NCBI RefSeq assembly: GCF_010500215.1
Contig: NZ_JAAGOY010000010.1
Coordinates: 46,408-110,407 of the forward strand
Direction of reading: 5' to 3'
Length of the DNA: 64,000 bases
DNA from: Aliiroseovarius sp. PrR006
GTDB taxonomy: Bacteria > Pseudomonadota > Alphaproteobacteria > Rhodobacterales > Rhodobacteraceae
Part shown: positions 47,338-54,859 of the stretch, piece by piece
Layout of the letters: the number at the start of each line of letters is the position of its first letter
Position numbering within the stretch: the stretch's first letter is position 1
Notes under the pieces: model-generated
Told to the model about the DNA's origin: nothing
Database searches by the model: none
Seen by the model: the letters and a program-made list of their open reading frames with translations, nothing else
Program-made: the position numbers and the translations under genes

Positions 47338-47958
47338 ATGACCCGACTTCTTCCTGGCGTGATCGCCATGGCTGCCATTGTGGTGGCCTCAAACATTCTG
47401 GTGCAATTCCTGTTCGGCAACTGGCTGACCTGGGGCGCCTTCACCTATCCGCTGGCATTCCTTGTCACCGACGTGATGAACCGCGTTTATGGCGTGTCCG
47501 CCGCACGCAAAGTCGTCTTTGCCGGCTTCGTCACCGGCGTGATCTGCAGCTTCATCGGCACCCAGATCATGGGCGAGTTCGGTCCGCTTGTGACCCTGCG
47601 CATCGCAATGGGATCCGGCCTAGCCTTCCTGACCGCACAGCTTTTGGACGTCGCGATCTTTGATCGTCTGCGCGAAGGTCGCTGGTGGCGCGCACCGGTC
47701 GTTTCGACCCTGATCGGCAGCTCGGTGGACACCGCAATCTTCTTCACCATCGCCTTCTCGGGCACGCTGACCTTCCTTGAACCGGCCAACGACGTCAGCT
47801 GGGCGGGCGAGGTTCTGCCGCTTCTGGGCGCAGGCCCGATGGCCCCGCTGTGGGTGTCTTTGGCCGTTGCTGACTGGATGGTGAAACTGGCGCTTGCGCT
47901 GCTGGCACTGGTGCCGTTCCGCGTTCTGGTCACAAAACTTTCACCAAATCCTGCGTGA
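47338..47958 (+). CDS. Queuosine-precursor transporter (VUT family)
   Basis: A 206-residue inner-membrane protein with about six helices, of the YhhQ/VUT family (PF02592) that imports queuosine precursors such as preQ0, preQ1 or queuine. FTYPLAFLVTDVMNRVYG and the later LLDVAIFDRLREGRWW with GSSVDTAIFFTIAFSG are the family motifs. ATG 47338 is the natural start; an earlier in-frame ATG at 47248 would be read through the structured leader. The end overlaps a hairpin. Confidence 0.9.
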   Translation: MTRLLPGVIAMAAIVVASNILVQFLFGNWLTWGAFTYPLAFLVTDVMNRVYGVSAARKVVFAGFVTGVICSFIGTQIMGEFGPLVTLRIAMGSGLAFLTAQLLDVAIFDRLREGRWWRAPVVSTLIGSSVDTAIFFTIAFSGTLTFLEPANDVSWAGEVLPLLGAGPMAPLWVSLAVADWMVKLALALLALVPFRVLVTKLSPNPA

Positions 47959-47967
47959 AAAGTTTTG
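47933..47967 (+). terminator. Terminator-like hairpin at the end of the queuosine-precursor transporter gene
   Basis: CAAAACTTTCAC (47933-47944) pairs with GTGAAAAGTTTTG (47955-47967) with one bulged A, and the stop codon lies inside the second arm. The T-run is within the stem, so termination would be moderate. Confidence 0.5.
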
Positions 47968-48026
47968 ACAAACGCAAAATATGTGGCACGCTCCTAGATA
48001 TAGAAACAGCGAGAAAGGAGGTGTCC

Positions 48027-48068
48027 ATGTCAAGAGATGCAACGGAGCGAGGTGCTGGGACAATCTAG
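48027..48068 (+). CDS. 13-codon leader peptide ORF
   Basis: ATG to TAG encodes MSRDATERGAGTI. Its ribosome site is as strong as possible: 12 bases complementary to the canonical 16S tail, GGAGG five bases before the ATG. The peptide has no run of a single rare amino acid, so classical amino-acid attenuation is not obvious. Whether the peptide or only ribosome occupancy matters is unknown. Confidence 0.45.
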   Translation: MSRDATERGAGTI

Positions 48069-48152
48069 GTCGCGGTGGTTCGAGGCAGCCCTCGAACTGA
48101 AACGCGGGCCGAGTTGACCCAAGTCTAACCGGCCCCACCTCCAATATTCTCG

Positions 48153-48186
48153 AAAGGGTCGTTCCGATGGAACGGCCCTTTTTCGC
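48153..48186 (+). terminator. Strong intrinsic terminator upstream of arfB
   Basis: AAAGGG-T-CGTTCC (48153-48165) pairs with GGAACG-G-CCCTTT (48169-48181) through a 3-base GAT loop, 13 pairs including one G-U, with a five-base T-run. It ends any transcript coming through the structured RNA 44 bases before arfB. Confidence 0.9.
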
Positions 48187-48229
48187 ATCTGCCATTCCCG
48201 TTGGCCAAGCGATTGGATAGGGTGCCCAC

Positions 48230-48649
48230 ATGATCCGCGTGAATGACGATATCACCCTGCAAGACTGGGAGCTCAGCGAAAGCTTTTCACGCTCGTCCGG
48301 CCCCGGCGGGCAAAATGTGAACAAGGTCTCGACGGCCGTTGAGTTGCGGTTCGAAGCCGCACGCTCTCCCCATCTGTCGCAAGCCGTGAAGGCGCGGCTG
48401 AAGCGGATCTCCGGGCGGAAATGGGCGCACGATGGCGCGATCACCATCCGGGTCGAGGATACGCGCAGCCAAGCCCGCAACCGAGAGATCGCCGCCGAAC
48501 GTCTGGCCGAAATGGTCCGCAAAGCGCTGGTCGCGCCCAAGCGGCGCATCCCAACCAAGCCCACCAAAGGGTCTCAGCGCCGACGCATGGATGCCAAGAC
48601 CAAACGCGGACAAGTGAAGGCTTTGCGTGGGAGGGTCACGGATGATTGA
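48230..48649 (+). CDS. arfB: ArfB, alternative ribosome-rescue peptidyl-tRNA hydrolase
   Basis: A 139-residue release-factor-like protein (YaeJ/ICT1 type) that frees peptides from ribosomes stalled without a stop codon. FSRSSGPGGQNVNKVSTAVELRF holds the GGQ catalytic motif, and the C-terminal tail is rich in lysine and arginine (RRRMDAKTKRGQVKALRGR), as needed to enter the mRNA channel. AGGGTG precedes the ATG. Upstream lies a terminator-ended RNA with ribosome-mimicking sequences. The other rescue factor, smpB, is also in this window. Confidence 0.94.
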   Translation: MIRVNDDITLQDWELSESFSRSSGPGGQNVNKVSTAVELRFEAARSPHLSQAVKARLKRISGRKWAHDGAITIRVEDTRSQARNREIAAERLAEMVRKALVAPKRRIPTKPTKGSQRRRMDAKTKRGQVKALRGRVTDD

Positions 48650-48750
48650 CTCTTTTACTTAATAACGCAATTACTTCGACGTAGCACCCCCACAAGGGCA
48701 AGGTCCGTACACCGAATGGACCGTACCATCCAAACACAACGGAGCATGAC

Positions 48751-50028
48751 ATGGCGGATACCTCTTCGATCCTGGAACGGCGCGCGCGGCTTCTTGGCCC
48801 GAACATGACCACCTTCTATCGCACGCCGGTTCATATCACTCGCGGCAAAGGGACATGGCTATGGGACGCGGATGGAAACCGCTATCTGGACTGCTACAAC
48901 AACGTCCCGCATGTCGGCCACGCACACCCGAAAGTGGTCGAAGCGACCACCAAGCAGGCCGCGACCCTGAACACCCACACGCGTTATCTGCACGAAGGCA
49001 TTCTGGATTATGCCGAGCGCCTGACGGGCACGATGGATCACGGGCTAGATACGATGATCATGGTCTGCACCGGATCCGAGGCCAACGACATCGCCCTGCG
49101 CATGGGCCGCGCCATGACCGAAAAGGTGGGCATCATCTGCACCGACAACACCTATCACGGCAATACGGATCTGGTCAGCCATATGTCCGCGAAACGCACG
49201 CCGATTGGCGGGCCAGTGGACTGGGTCAAGAAGGTGCCTGCGCCGGATACCTTGTTCCCATTGGGCGGCAGCGCCGAGGCGCAACCACAGGCGTTCGCCG
49301 ACGAGATCCAGCGCGCCATCGACGAGCTGGAGGAGGCAGGATACGGCTTCGGCACACTGATCCTCGACCCATTCTTCGCCAATGAGGGCTTCCCCACCCT
49401 ACCCAAGGGCTTCCTCGATCCGACCGTCGCGGTTGTTCGCAAGGCCGGAGGCATCATCATCGCGGACGAGGTGCAGCCAGGCTTTGGCCGCACCGGCCGA
49501 AATTTCTGGGGCCACGACCGGATCGGGTTGGTGCCCGACATCGTAACCATGGGCAAACCGATGGGGAATGGGCATCCGGTGGCAGCCGTCGTGACACGAC
49601 CCGAGATCATGGCCGAATTCCGCACCCGCTTTGGCTATTTCAACACGTTCGGCGGCAACCCGGTGTCTGCGGCTGCCGCGATGGCGGTTCTGGATGTGCT
49701 TGAGGAAGAAGAACTGGTTCAGAACGCATGCGACACCGGCGACTATGCGTTGGGACTGCTGAAAGAGCTGTCGCACCCGATGATCGCCGACACCCGCGGC
49801 GCGGGGCTGTTCATGGGGATCGAGTTCACGCGGGACGGTGACCCGGAAGAGGCGGCTGGGTTCTGCAAAGATCTGGTGGAAGAGATGCGGAACCGAGGCG
49901 TGTTGCTGCATCTTGTCGGACGGCACTACCACGGGATAAAAATCCGCCCGCCGATGTGTTTTAACCGCGCACAAGCCGACTTGCTGGCCGAGACTCTGGA
50001 CGCCGCATTGAAAGCCGTTCCCGCATGA
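48751..50028 (+). CDS. Class III aminotransferase-fold PLP enzyme (phospholyase-like)
   Basis: A 425-residue PLP enzyme of the AGXT2/ETNPPL branch of class III aminotransferases. The N-terminus WDADGNRYLDCYNNVPHVGHAHP, the PLP-contact CTGSEAND, the IIADEVQPGFGRTG Asp, and the lysine in TMGKPMGNGHPV are typical of phospho-amine lyases as well as transaminases. Its ATGA overlap with a kinase-like gene suggests the pair phosphorylates and then eliminates phosphate from an amino alcohol or hydroxylated amino acid. Confidence 0.88.
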   Translation: MADTSSILERRARLLGPNMTTFYRTPVHITRGKGTWLWDADGNRYLDCYNNVPHVGHAHPKVVEATTKQAATLNTHTRYLHEGILDYAERLTGTMDHGLDTMIMVCTGSEANDIALRMGRAMTEKVGIICTDNTYHGNTDLVSHMSAKRTPIGGPVDWVKKVPAPDTLFPLGGSAEAQPQAFADEIQRAIDELEEAGYGFGTLILDPFFANEGFPTLPKGFLDPTVAVVRKAGGIIIADEVQPGFGRTGRNFWGHDRIGLVPDIVTMGKPMGNGHPVAAVVTRPEIMAEFRTRFGYFNTFGGNPVSAAAAMAVLDVLEEEELVQNACDTGDYALGLLKELSHPMIADTRGAGLFMGIEFTRDGDPEEAAGFCKDLVEEMRNRGVLLHLVGRHYHGIKIRPPMCFNRAQADLLAETLDAALKAVPA

Positions 50029-50969
50029 CTACCGTCTTGAAACAAGCCCTCAAGGCATGGGGCGCACAGCATGTGCGGATGATCAAGGATCGCGAGAACG
50101 CGGTGCATGAGGTGCGGATTGCCGGGAAGCCGGCCGCGCTGCGGTTGCACCGGCCGGGGTACCAGTCCGAGGCCGCCATTCGCTCGGAACTCGACTGGAT
50201 GGCCGCACTGGCATCGAAGGGCATGCGGGTGCCGTCGCCGATCCCGACGAGTGATGGCGACCTTGTGTTTTCGCTGGGGTCAGATCAGTGCGCGACGATG
50301 GTGTCGTGGGTCGATGGAGCACCGATTGGGGAAGGTGGCGAGCCGCTGGGGGGTACGGCCGAGGATCAGGTCGCGCTGTACCGCAAAGTCGGCGCCGAGC
50401 TGGCGAAGCTGCACAATCTGACGGATGACATCACCCTGCCAGACGGGTTCACGCGGCACCGCTGGGACATCCCCGGTCTGCTGGGGGACGACCCGTTCTG
50501 GGGGCGGTTTTGGGAGTGTCCGGCACTGAGCGAGGACGACCGGAACATGGTGCTGCGCGCGCGGGCTGTAGCGCATGATCTGGCGACAGTTTACCTTGAG
50601 AATGGCGCGGATTTCGGGCTAATCCACGCGGACGCCCTGCGCGAGAACGTGTTTGTTCACAATGACCGACTGACCTTGATCGACTTCGACGACGCAGGGT
50701 TTGGGTTCCGGCTTTACGACCTTGCGGTGATGCTGTCGCAGAACGAAGACGAACCCGCCTATGAATCGATCAAGGCGGCGGCGCTGACGGGGTATCGAGA
50801 CCACCGTGCGCTGAGCCAAGAGGCGGAAGACCTGCTGCCCATGTTCCTAATGATGCGCCGCTTTGCGTCGATGGGCTGGGCGGTTCCGCGATACGATCCG
50901 ACCGGCCCCGAGGTCGCCAGCTATACCCAAAAAGCCGTCACCGCCGCCCGGAATTTCCTTGGGGGATAA
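50025..50969 (+). CDS. APH-fold kinase, hydroxylysine-kinase-like
   Basis: A 314-residue protein kinase-like small-molecule kinase (aminoglycoside phosphotransferase family). The catalytic loop is GLIHADALRENVFVH and the metal motif LIDFDDAGFGFRLYDLAVML. It resembles hydroxylysine kinase and homoserine kinase type II. Overlap with the aminotransferase-fold gene upstream (ATGA) couples the two. The natural substrate cannot be told from sequence. Confidence 0.85.
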   Translation: MTTVLKQALKAWGAQHVRMIKDRENAVHEVRIAGKPAALRLHRPGYQSEAAIRSELDWMAALASKGMRVPSPIPTSDGDLVFSLGSDQCATMVSWVDGAPIGEGGEPLGGTAEDQVALYRKVGAELAKLHNLTDDITLPDGFTRHRWDIPGLLGDDPFWGRFWECPALSEDDRNMVLRARAVAHDLATVYLENGADFGLIHADALRENVFVHNDRLTLIDFDDAGFGFRLYDLAVMLSQNEDEPAYESIKAAALTGYRDHRALSQEAEDLLPMFLMMRRFASMGWAVPRYDPTGPEVASYTQKAVTAARNFLGG

Positions 50970-50990
50970 GGGGCCGCGTGACGGGCGGAA

Positions 50991-51086
50991 ATGTTTAAAC
51001 CTTTTAACGCAGGATTGGCCGGGGTTTTAAAGTTTTTAATGGTGTTTTGGGGTGGGTTTTAAAGGGTTTAAGGGTGGGTTACCTTA
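50991..51086. repeat. Three tandem 32-bp phased AT-rich repeats
   Basis: TTAA-N5-TTAA cores begin at 50995, 51027 and 51059, exactly 32 bp apart, in a shared frame TTTTAAA-N3-TTTAA flanked by G-runs. The rest of each unit is degenerate. A period of about three helical turns would place the cores on one face of the DNA. They lie in the 214-base gap before the low-GC DUF6119 gene. A second small repeat (TCCACCTA at 51090 and 51103) follows. Confidence 0.6.
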
Positions 51087-51183
51087 CGCTCCACCTATCC
51101 GATCCACCTACCAGTTCAGATAAACCTTGAGGAGATGGATTCGATACTTATTGTGATTCATATTCCAATTTCGGAGTTTCACT

Positions 51184-52824
51184 TTGCCAAAGAAAAAAAG
51201 CTTCACATTTCATATCGCCAAGTCTTCCAAAAAGGACTTCAGAGATTACCTTTCGGAAAACGCACGTGCAAACCTAGCTGCACTCAACTCACAAAGCCTA
51301 GGGATTAAAGGTTTCGGCGAAAGGGCGGCACTGTTCATCTTTCGCGGTCCCTCAAGCCCACCTAAATGGCTCAAGCAACTCTCAGCCGCTTTTAAGGGAA
51401 TAGAAGAGTTTTCAACATCTTCAGGCGCTGCCGTTTTGTTGTTCGAATCTAACAAACGGGTATTGGCCGTCACATTCTCTCATGGCTGGATGTATCTCGA
51501 TCAAAGGCAGTTCGCAGCCGATTTCGGTATAAAGGTCGCCGTAAACGCACTTGATGTTGGCAAACTCAGAAGACTTGATAGATCAAACTTAGGCGACGCC
51601 CTCCAAGGAGTTTCGCAATCTCCCTTTCAACGAGAGTTTCGATCGCTTTGGACTTCGGACGCTCTAGATATCGTTTCTAGACTGAGCGGAAAAACAAAGG
51701 ATGACGTAAGCTCAGATGCAATGACCGGCTCCAAATCTCTAAAGATCACCGGGGAATACGAAATCGCAGATATCCCTGATGTTTCATCCGAATTGGTAGA
51801 GTTATTTGAATCGAAGGCGTACAAAGGCACGGATTTCGCAATTATCGACTTCGTTCGACCAATTTTGGATCGAGAAGAGATCTCAAAATTAGATGAGTTG
51901 GCAGCTAAAAGCATCGCCAAGGGTGAGCAGAGTTTCGAGCTTTCACTTCCTCTCGACGTTTCGGCCGATGCCACCGCGTTTACCTTCAAAGGAGCTAGAA
52001 CAAAAAGGACGTACCCTGACTTAATGCTTGGTCACTACCAAAAGAGTCTCGGAACTAAACTACCTGATGTCAGGCCCAAAACGCTTAAATCACACAAGGT
52101 TGTGGCTCATTTCGATGACATGCGTCCCTCTCTTAGTATGTCCATTAAAGACGCTCTTGTTGGTTCGATCGAAATGGGGACCAAGAGATATGCAGCCAAC
52201 GAAGGCAATTGGTTTAGGATTGACGAAACATTTCGGCAGACGATGGAAGCCCGCTTTGACGAACTTAAAACCAACTGGTCTGATAGCGTGCCCCCAGTAA
52301 TCATTTACAAATACGACGAGAAGAAGAACGGAAAACTAGAACGAGAAGACGACTACAATAAAAGACTGTCTAAGCACTACGGCTTTGCGTTGTTAGACAA
52401 AGAAGAGATAGTTATTCCGAACGCCCCCCATTCTGGTTTTGAACCGTGTGACCTGCTCGATGTCGCGGGAAAAAGGTTCATCCACGTGAAAAAATCCTCA
52501 AGGCGCTCAGCGGTGCTGAGTCACTTCTTCAAGCAGGGATCAAATTCCGCTCGTCAGTTCAGTGGCGTACCGTCGTGTTGGGCACAACTAGGTAAAATGC
52601 TAAGAAACCAAAACCGTGTCGAAGAGGCAAAAAAAGTTGAAGACAAATCGTATCGCAGCGGGTGGACGGTCGAGTATTGGATAGTCGATTACCCTAGGAA
52701 AAACGGAAAATTCAACATTCCTTTCTTTAGTAAGATTTCTCTTCACGACGAAGCACAAGATATTGAGTCTAGGCAGTTCTCCGTTGCACTAAAGTTCATT
52801 CAGAGACCGAATGTAGTGCTCTAA
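51184..52824 (+). CDS. DUF6119/TIGR04141 sporadically distributed protein, possible defence gene
   Basis: A 546-residue protein whose start (MPKKKSFTFHIAKSSKKDFRDYL), middle (GNWFRID, DDYNKRL, ALLDKEEI) and end (GFEPCDLLDVAGKRFIHVKKSSRRSAVLSHFFKQG, split by short gaps) match my memory of the TIGR04141/DUF6119 family, which occurs patchily and often near defence genes. The E-x-C-D...H-x-K-x-S cluster recalls a nuclease active site, but this is not proven. Base composition and codon use are clearly more AT-rich than in neighbours, which indicates recent transfer. The TTG start has CGGAG seven bases upstream. It stands alone, without a methylase or helicase. Confidence 0.75.
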   Translation: MPKKKSFTFHIAKSSKKDFRDYLSENARANLAALNSQSLGIKGFGERAALFIFRGPSSPPKWLKQLSAAFKGIEEFSTSSGAAVLLFESNKRVLAVTFSHGWMYLDQRQFAADFGIKVAVNALDVGKLRRLDRSNLGDALQGVSQSPFQREFRSLWTSDALDIVSRLSGKTKDDVSSDAMTGSKSLKITGEYEIADIPDVSSELVELFESKAYKGTDFAIIDFVRPILDREEISKLDELAAKSIAKGEQSFELSLPLDVSADATAFTFKGARTKRTYPDLMLGHYQKSLGTKLPDVRPKTLKSHKVVAHFDDMRPSLSMSIKDALVGSIEMGTKRYAANEGNWFRIDETFRQTMEARFDELKTNWSDSVPPVIIYKYDEKKNGKLEREDDYNKRLSKHYGFALLDKEEIVIPNAPHSGFEPCDLLDVAGKRFIHVKKSSRRSAVLSHFFKQGSNSARQFSGVPSCWAQLGKMLRNQNRVEEAKKVEDKSYRSGWTVEYWIVDYPRKNGKFNIPFFSKISLHDEAQDIESRQFSVALKFIQRPNVVL

Positions 52825-54113
52825 ACCACAACCTCCATCCCAACCTGTTCGCCGACCCCAAACACACGCTTATAGCGAACAATCTCGTCCTCCGGACCCA
52901 TCGCCTTGTTGGGGTTGTCAGAGAGCTTCACCGTCGCCCTCCCGTTCGCTTTCACGGCCTTACAGACCAGCGAGAACGGGGCGAGGGCGTTGTCGGGGAC
53001 GAGGTCTCGGAAATCATTCGTCAGCAGCGTGCCCCAACCGAAGCTGGTACGCACTCGGCCTGCGAATTGCTGGTGCAGTTCGATGATTTTGTCGGTGTCC
53101 AGACCGTCCGAGAAGATGACCATTTTCTGGGTAGGATCCTCGCCGCGGGATTTCCACCAATTGATGGCGGTCTCGGCGCCTGTGGCGGGGTCTCCGCTGT
53201 CGATGCGGATGCCGGTCCAGCCGGCCAGCCAATCGGGCGCGTTGTCCAGAAAGCCCTTGGTGCCATAGGTGTCGGGCAGGATGATGCGCAGGTTGCCGTC
53301 GTGCTCCTGCTGCCAGTCGGCAAGCACGTCATAGGGGGCTTGGGCCAGCGCCGCGTCGTCCTCGGCAAGGGCCGCGTAGACCATGGGCAGTTCGTGGGCG
53401 TTGGTGCCGATGGCTTCGATGTCGCGCTTCATGGCGATGTGGCAGTTCGAGGTGCCGACGAAGTTTTCGCCCAGCCCCTCCATCGCCGCCTGCACGCACC
53501 AATCCTGCCAGAGGTAGGAGTGGCGGCGGCGGGTGCCGAAATCGGCAAGGCGGAGGCCGTCGAGGGTGCGGAGTTGCGAGATCTTCTCCCACGCGCGGGT
53601 CATGGCGCGGGCGTAGAGGACTTGTAGTTCGAACCGGCCCATACCCCGCAGTACAGCGCGCGAGCGGAGTTCCATGAGGACGGAAAGCGCAGGGATTTCC
53701 CAGAGCATGACCTCGGGCCAGGAGCCTTCGAAAGTCAGTTCGTATTGGTCGCCTACGCGTTCAAGATGGTAGGGCGGCAGGCGCATGTTCTCGAACCACT
53801 CCATGAAGTCATGGCGGAACATCTGGCGTTTGCCGTAAAACGTATTACCGCGCAGCCATGTGCTTTCGCCGCGCGACAGCGACAGCGAGCGGATGTGGTC
53901 CAGTTGCTCGCGCAGCTCGCCCTCGTCGATGAGATCGGCGAGGGGCACGTGTTTCGAGCGGTTGATCAGGCTGAAGGTAACCTGCGCGTCGGGCTTGTTG
54001 CGGAAGACCGACTGGCACATGAGCAGCTTGTAGAAATCGGTGTCGATCAGCGAGCGGACGATCGGATCGATCTTCCAGTTGTGATCATAGACGCGAGTGG
54101 CAATATCAACCAT
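52821..54113 (-). CDS. pncB: PncB, nicotinate phosphoribosyltransferase
   Basis: A 430-residue enzyme that joins nicotinate to PRPP to give nicotinate mononucleotide in NAD salvage. Marks are LIDTDFYKLLMCQSVF at the N-terminus, GTSNCHIAMKRDIEAIGTNAHELPM, and GIRIDSGDPATGAE. The ATG directly follows the pncA stop (TAA-ATG). The stop overlaps that of the DUF6119 gene by four bases, so the acquired gene fits flush against this one. Confidence 0.95.
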   Translation of the reverse strand: MVDIATRVYDHNWKIDPIVRSLIDTDFYKLLMCQSVFRNKPDAQVTFSLINRSKHVPLADLIDEGELREQLDHIRSLSLSRGESTWLRGNTFYGKRQMFRHDFMEWFENMRLPPYHLERVGDQYELTFEGSWPEVMLWEIPALSVLMELRSRAVLRGMGRFELQVLYARAMTRAWEKISQLRTLDGLRLADFGTRRRHSYLWQDWCVQAAMEGLGENFVGTSNCHIAMKRDIEAIGTNAHELPMVYAALAEDDAALAQAPYDVLADWQQEHDGNLRIILPDTYGTKGFLDNAPDWLAGWTGIRIDSGDPATGAETAINWWKSRGEDPTQKMVIFSDGLDTDKIIELHQQFAGRVRTSFGWGTLLTNDFRDLVPDNALAPFSLVCKAVKANGRATVKLSDNPNKAMGPEDEIVRYKRVFGVGEQVGMEVVV

Positions 54114-54722
54114 TTACGCCTCCAGTTTCACGCCTGCGGCGCGCATGTTGTCACGGGCGGTAGCCAGCGAGCCGTCAAGGTCGATGGCACGGCAGGCGGC
54201 TTCCAGAACGGTGACGTCGAAACCCAGTTTGGCACCGTCGATGGCCGAGTAGGCGACACAGAAATCGGTCGCAAGGCCGACCATGGTCAACTTGGTGACG
54301 CCACGGGTGCGCAGGTAGCCTTCCAGCCCGGTGGGGGTCGTCTGGTCATTCTCGAAGAAGGCGGAATAGCTGTCGATCTGCGGGCGGAAGCCTTTGCGGA
54401 TCACGAGGTCGGCGGGGGCCGTTAGAAGATCGGGGTGGAAAGCGGCCCCATCTGTGCCCTGCACGCAGTGGTCGGGCCATAGGACTTGGGAACCATAGGG
54501 CATCTCGGTCATCTCAAACGGGGCTTTCCCATCGTGCGACGACGCGAACGAGCTGTGACCCGCTGGGTGCCAGTCCTGCGTGAAAACTTTCACGGCAAAG
54601 TCGGGCAGCATGGCATTGATCAGGGGCACAATCTGGTCGCCTTCGGCGACGGCAAGGGCTCCGCCCGGGCAGAAATCGTTCTGCACGTCGATCACGATCA
54701 GGGCTTCATCTGCGGTGCGCAT
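54114..54722 (-). CDS. pncA: PncA, nicotinamidase
   Basis: A 202-residue cysteine hydrolase that deamidates nicotinamide to nicotinate, the substrate of PncB downstream. The catalytic Asp is in LIVIDVQNDFCPGG, the Lys in LVIRKGF, the Cys in GLATDFCVAYSA; metal ligands are in DWHPAGHSSF. The pair makes a complete nicotinamide salvage unit. Confidence 0.95.
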   Translation of the reverse strand: MRTADEALIVIDVQNDFCPGGALAVAEGDQIVPLINAMLPDFAVKVFTQDWHPAGHSSFASSHDGKAPFEMTEMPYGSQVLWPDHCVQGTDGAAFHPDLLTAPADLVIRKGFRPQIDSYSAFFENDQTTPTGLEGYLRTRGVTKLTMVGLATDFCVAYSAIDGAKLGFDVTVLEAACRAIDLDGSLATARDNMRAAGVKLEA

Positions 54723-54807
54723 GGGCGGTCCTCCTTGAACTTCAATGGGTAAGGACCGCGCGCAGAAGGGTCAAGCAACGAGCGCCAAGGATGCATGCAG
54801 CCACACG

Positions 54808-54837
54808 AAAAAGGGGCGCGCACCACGCGCACCCCTT
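54808..54837 (-). terminator. Terminator of the polysaccharide-export gene
   Basis: On the minus strand AAGGGGTGCGCG pairs with GCGCGCCCCTT across a short loop (one mismatch), followed by TTTTC. It lies 23 bases after the stop of the export lipoprotein gene and just upstream of pncA. Confidence 0.75.
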
Positions 54838-54859
54838 CAAAAGCCACATTCGGTCAAGC

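Larger units (their letters stand above)
47995..48186 (+). ncRNA. Candidate structured RNA with extended SD, mini-ORF and anti-SD mimic upstream of arfB
   Basis: The region between the queuosine-precursor transporter gene and arfB carries no large gene but is highly ordered. AGAAAGGAGGTG (48012-48023) is a 12-base perfect complement of the canonical 3' tail of 16S rRNA, placed before a 13-codon ORF (48027-48068). A perfect 8-bp hairpin follows (48078-48097), then a 6-bp stem GGGCCG/CGGCCC (48106-48111 with 48130-48135). CACCTCC (48136-48142) can pair with the GGAGGTG above. A 13-bp terminator stem closes it. TTGACA (47965) and TAGATA (47995) are present but 24 bases apart, so the promoter is uncertain. 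It could be a leader-attenuator of arfB or an independent small RNA. Confidence 0.55.

Noticed and set aside
47985..48000. TGGCAC as part of a sigma-54 promoter of the structured RNA
   Set aside because: The required GC-containing -12 element is missing at the proper distance.
48078..48097. GGTTCGAGG stretch as a tRNA T-arm
   Set aside because: No acceptor, D or anticodon arms surround it; the 8-bp hairpin has a 4-base loop, not the 7-base T-loop.
48000..48186. Identification as tmRNA, SRP RNA, RNase P RNA or 6S RNA
   Set aside because: None of the hallmark sequences (tag ORF ending in alanines, GGAAGGAAGCAGCC-type loop, RNase P core, long rod with central bubble) is present.
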